A DNA stretch of 22,145 bases from Deltaproteobacteria bacterium. Its GTDB lineage: Bacteria; Desulfobacterota; Syntrophia; Syntrophales; UBA5619. Under the pieces are notes generated by a model. It did no database searches. It was given only the letters and a program-made list of their open reading frames with translations, and was not told the origin of the DNA. The stretch's first letter is position 1, and each line of letters opens with the position of its first letter. The position numbers and the translations under genes were made by a program. The stretch is from positions 1 to 22,145 of the forward strand of contig JAPLJW010000126.1 of assembly GCA_026388365.1 (NCBI GenBank). The letters are read 5' to 3'. Below are positions 1 to 8,474 of this stretch, piece after piece.

Positions 1-220
1 CGTAAGCCGGGCGAGAAAGATCCAGCGTTTCCTCTCCCAGCCCTTCTTCGTCGCCGCCCAGTTCACCGGCACGGAGGGCAAGTTCGTCACGGTGGCCGAC
101 ACGGTCCGGGGCTTCAAGGAGATCCTCGAGGGGAAGCACGATGACCTGCCCGAACAGGCCTTCTACATGGTCGGCGGCATCGAAGAGGTCGTGGAGAAAG
201 CGAAGAAACTCGCCGAATAG
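1..220 (+). CDS. atpD: F-type ATP synthase subunit beta, C-terminal fragment
   Basis: This is the last ~72 codons of the catalytic beta subunit of F1Fo ATP synthase; the gene begins before the window. The readable frame starts at base 2 and ends with TAG at 218-220. The residues include [28 protein letters not shown] and a [16 protein letters not shown] segment, all typical of the beta-subunit C-terminal helical domain that contacts the gamma shaft. The Walker motifs lie outside the window. It is followed after 12 bases by the epsilon subunit, the usual atpD-atpC order, so this is the 3' end of an atp operon. Identification is very secure; only the extent is limited. Confidence 0.95.
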   Translation, partial: VSRARKIQRFLSQPFFVAAQFTGTEGKFVTVADTVRGFKEILEGKHDDLPEQAFYMVGGIEEVVEKAKKLAE

Positions 221-232
221 CCGGAGGATTTG

Positions 233-640
233 ATGGCTGACGCATTAACACTGGAAATCGTGACGCCCGAGAGGATGGCCTTCAAGGGTGTCGTTGAAGA
301 GGTGACCATCCCCGGCACGGAAGGCGAGTTCGGCGTTCTGCGGGGGCATGCCTCCCTTTTAAGCTCGGTCGATGTCGGGGAGCTCAGCTTCACCCGGGAC
401 CAGAAAAAGACCCGCTATGCGGTGCACACCGGCTATGCGGAGGTTACCGCCTCCAAGGTCACGGTCCTGGCGGAGACCGCGGAGAGATCGGACATGATCG
501 ACCTCGAAAGGGCGCGCCGGGCCAAGGAGAGGGCCGAGGAAAAAATGGTGAAGATTTCCAAAGAGGACGCCGATTTCGAAAAGACCCGGCTGGCGCTGCT
601 GCGGGCAGTGACCCGGCTGAACGTCGCCGGGAAAAATTAG
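233..640 (+). CDS. atpC: F-type ATP synthase subunit epsilon
   Basis: Epsilon subunit of F1Fo ATP synthase, a central-stalk protein that couples rotation and inhibits ATP hydrolysis. The 135-residue product has the expected N-terminal beta-sandwich ([31 protein letters not shown]) and a C-terminal helical hairpin rich in Arg/Lys/Glu/Ala from about residue 85. I chose the ATG at 233 because a GGAGG at 223-227 lies 5 bases upstream; the in-frame TTG at 230 would leave only 2 bases. It follows atpD as the last gene of the operon. Its stop codon overlaps the stop codon of convergent greA, so there is no room for an intergenic terminator. Confidence 0.97.
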   Translation: MADALTLEIVTPERMAFKGVVEEVTIPGTEGEFGVLRGHASLLSSVDVGELSFTRDQKKTRYAVHTGYAEVTASKVTVLAETAERSDMIDLERARRAKERAEEKMVKISKEDADFEKTRLALLRAVTRLNVAGKN

Positions 641-1119
641 TCTTCTTCCTGAACGGTGATTTCGACGATCTCGAACTCCCGGATGCCGCCCGGGGTATTA
701 ACGCTGATGTCGTCGCCGTCGCATTTGCCGATCAGCGCCCTGCCGATCGGCGAGGTCACCGAGATCCGATTTCTTTCAAGATCCGATTCGAGGGGACCCA
801 CAAGCTGGTAGGTGATCCGCTTGCCGGTGTGGACGTCTTCGATGGTCACGGCCGAGCCAAAAACCGCCTTCTCGCAGGTCAGGCTCTTCAGGTCGATCAC
901 ATTAGACATCGCCAGATTGTTTTCCAATTCCTGCATCTTCCCGTGCAGGAAGGATTGCCTCTCCTTGGCCGCTGCGTATTCCGCATTTTCCGAAAGATCC
1001 CCGTGTCCTCTGGCAATCTCGATATCCTTGATGTTCTGAGGGATGGAGACCGTCCTGAGAACCTCCAATTCCCGCTTCAACCTTGCAAATCCCGCTCTGG
1101 TGATGGGTATCTTTTCCAT
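637..1119 (-). CDS. greA: Transcription elongation factor GreA
   Basis: GreA binds in the RNA polymerase secondary channel and stimulates cleavage of backtracked transcripts. The 160-residue protein has the N-terminal antiparallel coiled coil ([16 protein letters not shown], then a conserved [20 protein letters not shown] tip region containing the acidic residues that coordinate the catalytic metal) and the C-terminal FKBP-like globular domain ([29 protein letters not shown]). The start at 1119 is preceded on the minus strand by a GGAG in GGCAGGAGAAGAAG; an in-frame upstream ATG at 1182 would add 21 uncharacteristic residues. The length matches the family (about 158). It is encoded opposite to its neighbours and converges on atpC with overlapping stop codons. 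Confidence 0.95.
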   Translation of the reverse strand: MEKIPITRAGFARLKRELEVLRTVSIPQNIKDIEIARGHGDLSENAEYAAAKERQSFLHGKMQELENNLAMSNVIDLKSLTCEKAVFGSAVTIEDVHTGKRITYQLVGPLESDLERNRISVTSPIGRALIGKCDGDDISVNTPGGIREFEIVEITVQEED

Positions 1120-1254
1120 GAAACTTCTTCTCCTGCCCGTATTCGAGGTGCCTCGCAGGCAGGCACAAATCCGGCCGACCAACTATCGCACGAGGCTTGA
1201 TCCTTAATCGAGAAACCATGGGGTGTCAAGGAAGAAATGCGGCGGGGGAGATGC

Positions 1255-1283
1255 TTGTCACTTCCCGGAATCTGTGTTAGGAA
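1255..1283 (+). promoter_or_regulatory. Candidate sigma-70 promoter for moaA
   Basis: TTGTCA at 1255-1260 matches five of six -35 consensus bases. It is separated by 17 bases from TAGGAA at 1278-1283, a weak -10. It lies about 80 bases upstream of the moaA start, in the greA-moaA divergent gap. Visual match only. Confidence 0.35.
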
Positions 1284-1335
1284 TGGCTCATCCGTCCCGG
1301 CCCTGGGCCTTCAGGACCGGAGGACCCGAAAACAA

Positions 1336-1353
1336 CATCCGGCTTTCCGGATG
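1336..1353 (+). promoter_or_regulatory. Hairpin abutting the moaA ribosome binding site
   Basis: CATCCGG (1336-1342) and CCGGATG (1347-1353) form a perfect 7-bp stem closed by a CTTT loop. It ends 3 bases before the AAGG of the purine-rich ribosome binding region (1357-1361) and 8 bases before the GTG start. A further GGCCCTGGGCC palindrome lies just upstream, so the leader from about 1290 could be structured. Whether it is regulatory is not known. Confidence 0.4.
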
Positions 1354-1361
1354 GAAAAGGG

Positions 1362-2369
1362 GTGTCAACCTTTTACATGTTTGATCAATATGAGCGTGAT
1401 ATCAATTATCTGCGGGTTTCCGTCACGGACCGGTGCAATCTCCGCTGCACCTATTGCATGCCCAAGGAGGGACTCTCCCGGATCGGTCACGACGACATCC
1501 TCCGGTATGAGGAGATCCGCCGAATCATCCGGGTCGCGGCGGGGCTGGGGATCACGAAGGTCCGGATCACCGGCGGCGAGCCCCTGGTCCGCCGGGGCGT
1601 CGCCGAGTTCATCGCCTCGTTGCGCGCGATCCCGGAATTGAAGGACATCAGCCTGACGACGAACGGCATCCTCCTCGAAGGCTGCGCGGAGATCCTCTTC
1701 GCGGCGGGAATCCGGCGGATCAACATCAGTCTGGATTCCCTGGACGCCGAAAAGTTCGCCCGGATCACGCGGGGCGGGGACATCCGGGCCGTTCTCCGGG
1801 GAATCCGGAAGGTCCGGGAAACCGGCTTCTCCCCGATCAAGATCAACATTGTGGCCATCAAGGGGTTCAACGATGACGAGGTCCTGGACTTCGCCCGTCT
1901 GACGCTGGAGAATCCCTACCAGATCCGGTTCATTGAACTGATGCCCCTGGGCCACGCGGGGATCGAAAACAACGGCCGGTACCTCTCCAATGCCGTTATC
2001 CGGGAGCGGATCGAAACCTTCGGCCGGCTCGAACCGGTCGACGGCCGGGGAAACGGGAGTAACGGCCCGGCGCGGATCTACCGTCTGACGGCTGGCGCGG
2101 GGGAGATCGGTTTCATCAGTCCGGTCTCCCGCCACTTCTGCCGCGCCTGCAACCGCCTCCGACTGACGGCGGACGGCCACCTCCGGGCCTGCCTGCTGTC
2201 GGACGACGAAACGGACCTCAAGGGCCCGCTCCGGGCGGGGTGCGCCGACGGGGAGATCCAGGAACTTATCCGGGGGGCGATCTCCCGGAAACCAAAGCAG
2301 CACGAGATCGCCTGCAACGAGAGCCACATCAAAAAATGCATGAAGGAGATGCAGGAGATCGGCGGGTGA
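1362..2369 (+). CDS. moaA: GTP 3',8-cyclase MoaA (molybdenum/tungsten cofactor biosynthesis)
   Basis: MoaA is a radical SAM enzyme that converts GTP to 3',8-cyclo-dihydro-GTP, the first step of molybdopterin synthesis. The 335-residue protein carries the SAM-cluster motif CxxxCxxC at C25/C29/C32, the GGEP SAM-binding motif at 71-74, and the second C-terminal 4Fe-4S motif C260-x2-C263-x13-C277 that binds substrate. It ends in the GG tail (IGG) needed for activity in the family. I take the GTG at 1362, read as MSTFYMFDQY, because of the adjacent purine-rich GGAAAAGGG; the ATG at 1377 is an alternative 5 codons in. Two MoaD-like genes and a pterin-dependent oxidoreductase lie about 14-17 kb downstream and would depend on this pathway. 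Confidence 0.96.
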   Translation: MSTFYMFDQYERDINYLRVSVTDRCNLRCTYCMPKEGLSRIGHDDILRYEEIRRIIRVAAGLGITKVRITGGEPLVRRGVAEFIASLRAIPELKDISLTTNGILLEGCAEILFAAGIRRINISLDSLDAEKFARITRGGDIRAVLRGIRKVRETGFSPIKINIVAIKGFNDDEVLDFARLTLENPYQIRFIELMPLGHAGIENNGRYLSNAVIRERIETFGRLEPVDGRGNGSNGPARIYRLTAGAGEIGFISPVSRHFCRACNRLRLTADGHLRACLLSDDETDLKGPLRAGCADGEIQELIRGAISRKPKQHEIACNESHIKKCMKEMQEIGG

Positions 2370-2468
2370 AGCGAGACCTTCCGGAGCGGCACCGAATTTC
2401 AGCCATGATCGGGAAAGGGAAGGATTACCGGACCATTTTCCACGGATTCGGATGACGGGGAGGAAGCG

Positions 2469-3371
2469 ATGACCGCGGAAGAGGAAACCATCCATGATAA
2501 CTGGCGGGCGACGTCCACCGGCCGCTATCTCGACGGGAGGGTCAAGAGCCTCATCCTCGACCTGACCGCGCCCCGGGTGGGGGAGCGGCTCCTCGACGTC
2601 GGGTGCGGCAGCGGGGAGAACCTCAGCCTCTTCCGGCGGAAGGGGTGCGACGTGACAGGGATCGATCCGTCACCCTCCCTCCTCGACCAGGCCTGCCTGC
2701 GGCTCCGAAGCCGGGCCGAGCTCCGCATCGGCCCGGCGGAAGATCTCCCCTTCTCCGACAACGAATTCGACATCATCACGCTGATCCATTGCCTCGAATT
2801 CACGAGCGATCCAGGGCTGGCCATCGCCGAGGCGATCCGGGTCTGCCGGGGGCGGGTCTTCATCGGGGTGATGAATCGTTATTCCCTGATCGGGGCGCAG
2901 GGACGACTGACCAACCTCTTCCATCCTCAAGTCGGCGCGAATGCCCGTTTCTTTCACCTCGCCTCCCTCTCCGCGATGATCCGAAGGCAGCTTCCGGGGG
3001 TCCGGATCCAGTGGGGCAGCGTCATCTTCCTCCCCTGGGGCTGGTATGACTTCGCCACCGGCCTGGAGGAGCTGCTCCCCGCGATGAACAACCCCTTTGG
3101 CGCCTTCTTCGGTCTCTCCTTCTCCGTGACCTTCACCTTCCGGACGATCCAGGAGATCATCCGGGAGCCCGTCGCCCTGACCACCGAAGGCGGAAGGCCG
3201 ATGCCCGGCGTCGTCGGGCAAATGAAGTTCTCCGCATCCCGCTGCAAAAAATCTTCGATCCCTGAGAGGAACGAACCATCTCATCGTTGCTCATTTACCC
3301 CGCGGCAAGCCGCGGGAGATTCCATTGCGGGCGGATTCGGGAAACATCGCCCTTTTCCCGACAAGGCATGA
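2469..3371 (+). CDS. Class I SAM-dependent methyltransferase, substrate unknown
   Basis: Probable S-adenosylmethionine-dependent methyltransferase with a Rossmann fold of the UbiE/Methyltransf_11 type. Motif I, LLDVGCGSGEN, is at residues 41-51, followed by an acidic motif II (VTGIDPSP), a PAEDLPF segment near 90 and an FDIITLIHCLEF motif typical of this class. The start ATG at 2469 has a GGGGAGG ribosome binding site 5 bases upstream. The last ~45 residues (after VGQMKFSASRC) are Ser/Pro/Arg-rich and look non-conserved, so the original 3' end may have been extended by loss of a stop codon. It lies 99 bases after moaA and 3 bases before amrS and is probably co-transcribed with the latter. The substrate cannot be inferred. 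Confidence 0.85.
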   Translation: MTAEEETIHDNWRATSTGRYLDGRVKSLILDLTAPRVGERLLDVGCGSGENLSLFRRKGCDVTGIDPSPSLLDQACLRLRSRAELRIGPAEDLPFSDNEFDIITLIHCLEFTSDPGLAIAEAIRVCRGRVFIGVMNRYSLIGAQGRLTNLFHPQVGANARFFHLASLSAMIRRQLPGVRIQWGSVIFLPWGWYDFATGLEELLPAMNNPFGAFFGLSFSVTFTFRTIQEIIREPVALTTEGGRPMPGVVGQMKFSASRCKKSSIPERNEPSHRCSFTPRQAAGDSIAGGFGKHRPFPDKA

Positions 3372-3374
3372 ACC

Positions 3375-4385
3375 ATGACTCATGAAGCGCTGCTATACGT
3401 AAAGGAAGCGGAAAACCGGGTCCGTTGCGGCCTCTGTGCCCACCGCTGCCGGATCGATCCCGGCGGGCTCGGCGTCTGCGGCGTCCGGGAAAACCGGGAA
3501 GGGGTTCTCTACAGTCTCGTCTATGGGAAGATCCTCGCCGAAAACGTCGATCCCATCGAGAAGAAGCCCCTCTTCCATCTTCTGCCCGGTTCGCGCTCCT
3601 TCTCCATCGCCGCGGCGGGCTGCAACTTCCGCTGTTGCTTCTGTCAGAACCATGAGATCTCGCAGATGCCGCGGGAAAAGGGACGGATTGTCGGGCGGGA
3701 AAGAACCCCGGCGGAGATCGTGGAGCTGGCGCTCCGGAACGGATCGAAGAGCATCGCGTACACCTACACGGAGCCGACCGTCTATTTCGAATTTGCCTAT
3801 GACACGGCCGGGATCGCCCGGGAAAAGGGGCTCAAAAACGTCTTTGTGACGAACGGCTACATGACCCCCGAGATGCTGGAGCTCGTCGCCCCGAGGCTCG
3901 ACGCAGCAAACGTCGATCTTAAGGCCTTTAACGACGATTTTTACAAGAAGCAATGCGGCGCGCGCCTCCAGCCGGTCCTCGACAGTCTCCGGCTCATGAA
4001 GGCGCTCGGGATCTGGGTCGAGGTGACGACGCTCCTCATCCCCGGACTGAACGACGGTAAGGAGGAACTGGGCGAACTGGCCGCGTTCATCGTTTCCCTC
4101 GGGGTGGAAACCCCCTGGCACATCAGCCGCTTCCACCCCCAGTACCGGATGACGGAAACGCCGCCCACTCCGACCGAATCCATCCACCGGGCCGCGGAGA
4201 TCGGTCGATCCGCCGGTCTGAAGTACGTTTACAGCGGGAACCTCCCCGGCGATCCCGGGGAAAACACCCACTGCGCCCGCTGCGGCCGGCTCCTCATCGG
4301 CCGCGGCGGCTTCTCCATCGAACGTCTGGACCTGAAGGAATCGACCTGCCCCCATTGCGGCACACCCCTGGACGGAATCTTCTAA
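3375..4385 (+). CDS. amrS: AmmeMemoRadiSam system radical SAM enzyme (PflA-like, COG1180)
   Basis: Radical SAM protein of the AmrS group, related to pyruvate formate-lyase activating enzyme. The N-terminus has a Cys-rich module (C18, C21, C25, C35 in CGLCAHRC...GVCGVR), then the radical SAM motif CxxxCxxC at C83/C87/C90 (CNFRCCFCQN), YTYTEPTVYFEF, and a C-terminal CxxC...CxxC pair (CARCG, CPHCG) that looks like a zinc ribbon. The 336-residue length fits the family. The usual partner genes, Memo-like and AMMECR1-like, are not in this window. The start at 3375 lies 3 bases after the methyltransferase stop, which suggests coupling. The physiological substrate of the family is not well defined. 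Confidence 0.88.
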   Translation: MTHEALLYVKEAENRVRCGLCAHRCRIDPGGLGVCGVRENREGVLYSLVYGKILAENVDPIEKKPLFHLLPGSRSFSIAAAGCNFRCCFCQNHEISQMPREKGRIVGRERTPAEIVELALRNGSKSIAYTYTEPTVYFEFAYDTAGIAREKGLKNVFVTNGYMTPEMLELVAPRLDAANVDLKAFNDDFYKKQCGARLQPVLDSLRLMKALGIWVEVTTLLIPGLNDGKEELGELAAFIVSLGVETPWHISRFHPQYRMTETPPTPTESIHRAAEIGRSAGLKYVYSGNLPGDPGENTHCARCGRLLIGRGGFSIERLDLKESTCPHCGTPLDGIF

Positions 4386-4399
4386 AGAGAGCCGGAATT

Positions 4400-4657
4400 A
4401 TGAACGAAACCAATGATGATCTTTGGGAGGTGGTCGCCACGGCCTCGGGCATGACGCAGGCCAACATCATTGTCGGCAGGCTCGAAAGCGACGGCATCCG
4501 GACCCGGCTCCGCTACGAAGCCGCCGGACCGATCTACGGGATCACGATCGACGGCCTGGGCGAGGTCGGGATCCTCGTACCCGTCCCCGACTGGGAACGG
4601 GCGAAGGAGCTCCTCTCCCGCTCCTATGAAGAAGGCGATCTCCCCTGGGAAAAATAG
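4400..4657 (+). CDS. Small DUF2007-like protein
   Basis: An 85-residue protein (MNETNDDLWEVVATASGMTQ...). The pattern V-x3-SG...A-x-II-x-x-L-E-S-x-GI near the N-terminus, a central GEVGILVPVPDWERA and a C-terminal helix (KELLSRSYEEG) resemble the ferredoxin-like DUF2007 family, sometimes called putative signal-transducing proteins, in which a residue at this position reads an amino acid or nucleotide ligand. This is recognition of overall pattern only. I chose the ATG at 4400, 14 bases after amrS, with a weak GAGAG upstream; an in-frame ATG at 4355 would overlap amrS. It is likely the last gene of the moaA-region transcript, since a good promoter for smc follows. Confidence 0.7.
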   Translation: MNETNDDLWEVVATASGMTQANIIVGRLESDGIRTRLRYEAAGPIYGITIDGLGEVGILVPVPDWERAKELLSRSYEEGDLPWEK

Positions 4658-4715
4658 TTTTCCACCATATATTGTGGTTCTCCTACTCTTCCGCCACAGC
4701 GGCTTGTATTTTTTC

Positions 4716-4744
4716 TTTACAAGTCTCTTTTCTTCTGTTAGAAT
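4716..4744 (+). promoter_or_regulatory. Sigma-70 promoter for smc
   Basis: TTTACA at 4716-4721 and TAGAAT at 4739-4744 each match five of six consensus bases. They are separated by exactly 17 bases in a T-rich stretch that stands out from the GC-rich surroundings. The -10 lies 37 bases before the smc ATG. Confidence 0.6.
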
Positions 4745-4781
4745 CCGTCAAAATTGCGTTACCCAACGGATATTAAAGAAG

Positions 4782-7700
4782 ATGAGGCTCAAGAGACTCG
4801 AAATCGCCGGTTTTAAATCATTCCGGGAGAAGGTCGTCCTCGATTTCTCCCCCGGAATCAGCGGCATCGTCGGCCCGAACGGCTGCGGCAAGAGCAACAT
4901 CGCCGACGCGATCCGCTGGGTCATGGGCGAGCAGCGGGTCAAGACCCTCCGCGGGAAGAAGATGGATGACGTGATCTTCAACGGCTCGGAGGAGGCCGAC
5001 CCCGTCGGGATGGCCGAGGTCTCCATGACCCTTACGGCGGATGAGCGGCAGTTCCCCGGAAACTACGCGGAGTGCAGCGAGGTGATGATCACGCGTCGCC
5101 TCCTCCGCGAGGGGGAGGGCGAATACACGATCAACAAGATCCCCTGCCGTCTTCTGGACGTCCGGGAATTCTTCATGGGCACGGGGATCGGCGCCCGGAC
5201 CTACTCCCTCGTCGAGCAGAACAGCGTCGCCTCTCTCGTCGAGGCGAAGCCGGAAGATCGGCGGCAGTTCATCGAGGAGGCGGCCGGCATCTCCAAATAC
5301 AAGAGTCGGAAGGAGTCCGCCGTCCGGAAGATGGAGGCGACCCGGGAGAACATGGTCCGCCTGAACGACATCCTCCGTGAAGTGAAGACGCAGCTCAATG
5401 CAATCTCCCGCCAAGCGAAAAAGGCGGAGCAGTACAAGGCCCTGAAGCAGTCCCTCAAAGAGACCGAGCTTACCGCCGCCCTTCAGACCTGCTCCGAGCT
5501 GTCCGCCGGCCGGACCTCCCGGGAGGAGGCGAAAAATGCACTCCAAACCCGGGAGACGGAGGTCCGGACGCGCCTGCAGGGCCTCGAGTCCGCTCTGGAG
5601 GAGCTGAAGGCGGAGGTCCTGGAAAACGAAGGCCTGATCTCGACCCACCAGGAAAAACTCTACGGCACGAAAAACACGATCAATATCAAGGAACAGGGGA
5701 TCGACTTCTCCCGGCGGAAGATCGCCGATCTCGCCGCGAGACGGGAGAAGGACCTCGCCGAGTGCGAGGCCCTGAAGAGGCGCGAGGGGGAGACCGACGG
5801 CGAAATCGCCTCCCTCCGGGCCGCTGCGGCAGAGGCGGAGGAGCGGACCGGGACGCTCCGGACGGAGGTCGCCGAGGGGGAGCAGGCCCTCGAAGAACTC
5901 CGGCGGATGGACCGGACCTGTAGGCTCGCGCTGGAGGAAAAGAAGGCCCGTTACATCGACATCGTAACCGAAAAGGCCAAACTGAAAAACATGGTTGCCG
6001 GCCTCGCGCGGATGATCGAAGACTTCGGAAATCGGGAGGCGCGGGAGGTCCGGGAGATCGAGGAAAACGGAAAGCGGTCGGCGGAACTTTGCCGAACCCT
6101 GGAGCATCTCCGCTCCGGACTTTCCGTCGACGAGGCGGGCCTGGCGGAGCTGGGCATCAGACGGGAGGAGATCGCCGACGAGCTGGAACACGCCCGCGGA
6201 GAGCTGGCGGAGGCCGAGGAAAAGATCGCCGGTCTCCGCGAGGAGAACAGCCGGAAGGCGTCCCGGCTTGCCTCGCTCCGGGAGTTCGAAGAGAGTTACG
6301 CCTGGTGCAACGAGGGAATCAAATCCCTGATGACCGGCAGCAAGGGGTCCGGCCGCCCGGGTCTTTCCCGCGATCTCTTCCTGGGCCTCGTCGCCGACCA
6401 CATCCGCGTCCCCCGGGAGTACGAGACGGCCGTCGAGGCGGTCCTCGGGGAAAAGCTCCAGTACGTCGTGGTGAAGAATCAGAAGGACGGCGTCCGGGCG
6501 ATCGACTACCTGAAAAGCGCCTCCCTCGGCCGGGGGAGCTTCGTTCCCCTCGAGGTCCGGCCCCACGCCTCCGGCGCCTCCCTCGCGGAGCATGAACATC
6601 TCCAGGAGGCGGTCCCGCTGATCGAACAGATCACGATCCAGGAGGATTGCCGGGCGATCGTCAACGAAATGCTGGGCGATGTCCTCCTCATCCCGAACCT
6701 CGGGAGCGGCATCTCGCTCTGGCGGCAGAACGGCTTCTGCGGCACCTTCGTCACGCCGGAGGGGGACATCATCAGCCCGAGCGGCATCCTGACGGGCGGG
6801 AGCGGCAACGGCAACGACCGGAGCCTGCTGCGCAACCGGCGCGAAATCGCCGATCTCACCGAAGAGATTGCAAAGATCCAGGCCGAACTCCAGGGGAAAC
6901 AGGACGGCCGGAAAAAAGCCGCATCCCTGATCGCCCAGTGGGACGAGGAGCTCCTCCGGCTCCGTTCCCAGTTCCATCTTACGGAACTCCGGATCAACGG
7001 CCTCAGCAAGGACGTCGAGCGGTACGAGGGCGAATTGCGCCAGGTCGGGGAGCGGCTTAAGGCCCTCAATTTCAACCGGGAAAACCTTGCCGCAGAGGCC
7101 GCCAATGCCCGGAGGAAGATCGCGCGGCACGAGGCGGAAATGAAGGCCATCGAGGCCGGAGAGACGGCTCTCAACGGGGAGATGGCCGGCGACCGGGAGC
7201 GGGGGGATGCGCTCCGGGCCGATCTGGAGGAGCGGGAGCGGAGCCTCACCGAATGGAAGGTCCGCCTGGCATCCCTCGAGGAAAAACGGGAGGCCGACCG
7301 GAAGACGCTGGCCCGCCTGGAGACCTCGCTCGGAGACCACGCCCGCGAGATCGCCGACCGGACGGCCGACGCGGAGAACTGCGAACGCGAGGCGCAGGAG
7401 CAGGCCGCCCGGATCGCCGCCGAAGAGGAGGCGCTCAAAGGCCTCTACGCAGAACATGAAATCATCGAGAAGACCCTCTCCGGAAATCGGGACGCCCAGC
7501 AGGAGAAAGACGCCCTGCTCCGGGCGCGGGAGGCGGAAATTCGAGAAGTCAAAAAAGTCCTTGATGGGCAGCTCCGTGAGGGGACCGAAATCGAGGTCGC
7601 CACCCGGGAAATCGTCCTGCAGATGGAGAACCTCCAGCGGAACATCCAGGAAAAATACGGCGCGAACCTCGTTCAACTCCTCCCGGCATTCCAGCCGCTG

Positions 7701-8357
7701 GATGAGGCGGCATTGGCAGAGCTTTCCGCAAAGCTCCAAAAGGACCGTCAATCCGTCGAGAACTTCGGCGAGGTCAATCTCCTCGCCCTCGCCGAGCACG
7801 AGGAGCTCAAGACCCGCTACGAATTCCTGACCGGCCAGATCGCCGACCTGAACGCCTCCCTGGAGACGCTCCAGAAGACGATCTCCCGGATCAACACCGT
7901 CTCCCGGCAGCGGTTCGCCGAGACCTTCGCGGGTGTCAACCAGTGCTTCCGGGAGGTCTTCACCCGCCTCTTTCCCGGCGGCCGGGCTGAACTCAGCCTG
8001 ACCGACGAGAACGACCTCCTCGAGACGGGCGTGGACATCGACATCCGGATCCCGGGAAAACGGACGCAGAGCGTCACGCTCCTCTCCGGCGGCGAAAAAT
8101 CCCTGTCGGCGATCGCGCTCATCTTTTCGATCCTCCTCTACCGCCCCGTCCCCTTCCTCCTGCTGGACGAGGTGGACGCGGCCCTCGACGACACAAACAT
8201 CTCGCTCTTCAGCCGCCTCGTGAAGGATACCGCGGCCCATTCCCAGATCCTCATAATCACCCACAACAAGAAATCGATGGAAGTCGCAGACAGCCTCTAC
8301 GGCGTCACGATCCTGAAGCAGGGGGTCTCCACGCTGGTTTCCGTCAGCCTCAACTGA
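4782..8357 (+). CDS. smc: Chromosome segregation/condensation ATPase SMC
   Basis: Full-length bacterial SMC, 1191 residues, the core of the SMC-ScpAB condensin that organises and segregates the chromosome. The N-terminal ATPase half has Walker A GPNGCGKSN (31-39) and an R-loop/Q-loop region (VMGEQRVKTLRG). Two long heptad-rich coiled-coil arms follow (about 170-500 and 690-1020), flanking the hinge at about 526-680 (GLVADHIRVP, GRGSFVPLEV, a Gly-rich GILTGGSGNGN). The C-terminal half has the ABC signature LLSGGEKSLSA near 1100 and Walker B FLLLDEVDAALD near 1125-1136. The start is the ATG at 4782 (MRLKRLEIAGFKSF), the canonical SMC N-terminus, with only a weak AAAGAAG ribosome binding site. 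scpA/scpB are not adjacent; ftsY follows. Confidence 0.97.
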   Translation: MRLKRLEIAGFKSFREKVVLDFSPGISGIVGPNGCGKSNIADAIRWVMGEQRVKTLRGKKMDDVIFNGSEEADPVGMAEVSMTLTADERQFPGNYAECSEVMITRRLLREGEGEYTINKIPCRLLDVREFFMGTGIGARTYSLVEQNSVASLVEAKPEDRRQFIEEAAGISKYKSRKESAVRKMEATRENMVRLNDILREVKTQLNAISRQAKKAEQYKALKQSLKETELTAALQTCSELSAGRTSREEAKNALQTRETEVRTRLQGLESALEELKAEVLENEGLISTHQEKLYGTKNTINIKEQGIDFSRRKIADLAARREKDLAECEALKRREGETDGEIASLRAAAAEAEERTGTLRTEVAEGEQALEELRRMDRTCRLALEEKKARYIDIVTEKAKLKNMVAGLARMIEDFGNREAREVREIEENGKRSAELCRTLEHLRSGLSVDEAGLAELGIRREEIADELEHARGELAEAEEKIAGLREENSRKASRLASLREFEESYAWCNEGIKSLMTGSKGSGRPGLSRDLFLGLVADHIRVPREYETAVEAVLGEKLQYVVVKNQKDGVRAIDYLKSASLGRGSFVPLEVRPHASGASLAEHEHLQEAVPLIEQITIQEDCRAIVNEMLGDVLLIPNLGSGISLWRQNGFCGTFVTPEGDIISPSGILTGGSGNGNDRSLLRNRREIADLTEEIAKIQAELQGKQDGRKKAASLIAQWDEELLRLRSQFHLTELRINGLSKDVERYEGELRQVGERLKALNFNRENLAAEAANARRKIARHEAEMKAIEAGETALNGEMAGDRERGDALRADLEERERSLTEWKVRLASLEEKREADRKTLARLETSLGDHAREIADRTADAENCEREAQEQAARIAAEEEALKGLYAEHEIIEKTLSGNRDAQQEKDALLRAREAEIREVKKVLDGQLREGTEIEVATREIVLQMENLQRNIQEKYGANLVQLLPAFQPLDEAALAELSAKLQKDRQSVENFGEVNLLALAEHEELKTRYEFLTGQIADLNASLETLQKTISRINTVSRQRFAETFAGVNQCFREVFTRLFPGGRAELSLTDENDLLETGVDIDIRIPGKRTQSVTLLSGGEKSLSAIALIFSILLYRPVPFLLLDEVDAALDDTNISLFSRLVKDTAAHSQILIITHNKKSMEVADSLYGVTILKQGVSTLVSVSLN

Positions 8358-8373
8358 GTTCTCCTTTCTTTCT

Positions 8374-8402
8374 TTGCATTTGCCATCGAAAAGCATTATA
8401 AA
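8374..8402 (+). promoter_or_regulatory. Candidate sigma-70 promoter for ftsY
   Basis: TTGCAT at 8374-8379 and TATAAA at 8397-8402 are separated by 17 bases in the short smc-ftsY gap. The -10 matches five of six consensus bases and the -35 matches three to four. This would give ftsY transcription independent of smc. Confidence 0.5.
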
Positions 8403-8474
8403 ACCTCCGCGCCGGCACGCCCACCCTATTTGAACGGAACGGCAGCGGCGCAATCCCATTTCAGGAACGGACGC

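Noticed and set aside
1365..2495. Long minus-strand open frame opposite moaA
   Set aside because: Shadow frame caused by GC-rich codon use; the moaA frame has all catalytic motifs.
4818..8459. Open reading frame of over 1200 codons on the minus strand opposite smc
   Set aside because: It mirrors the smc codons in a GC-rich gene. Its product is low-complexity, rich in Gly/Leu/Asp/Arg, and lacks any recognisable domain, whereas smc is complete and canonical.
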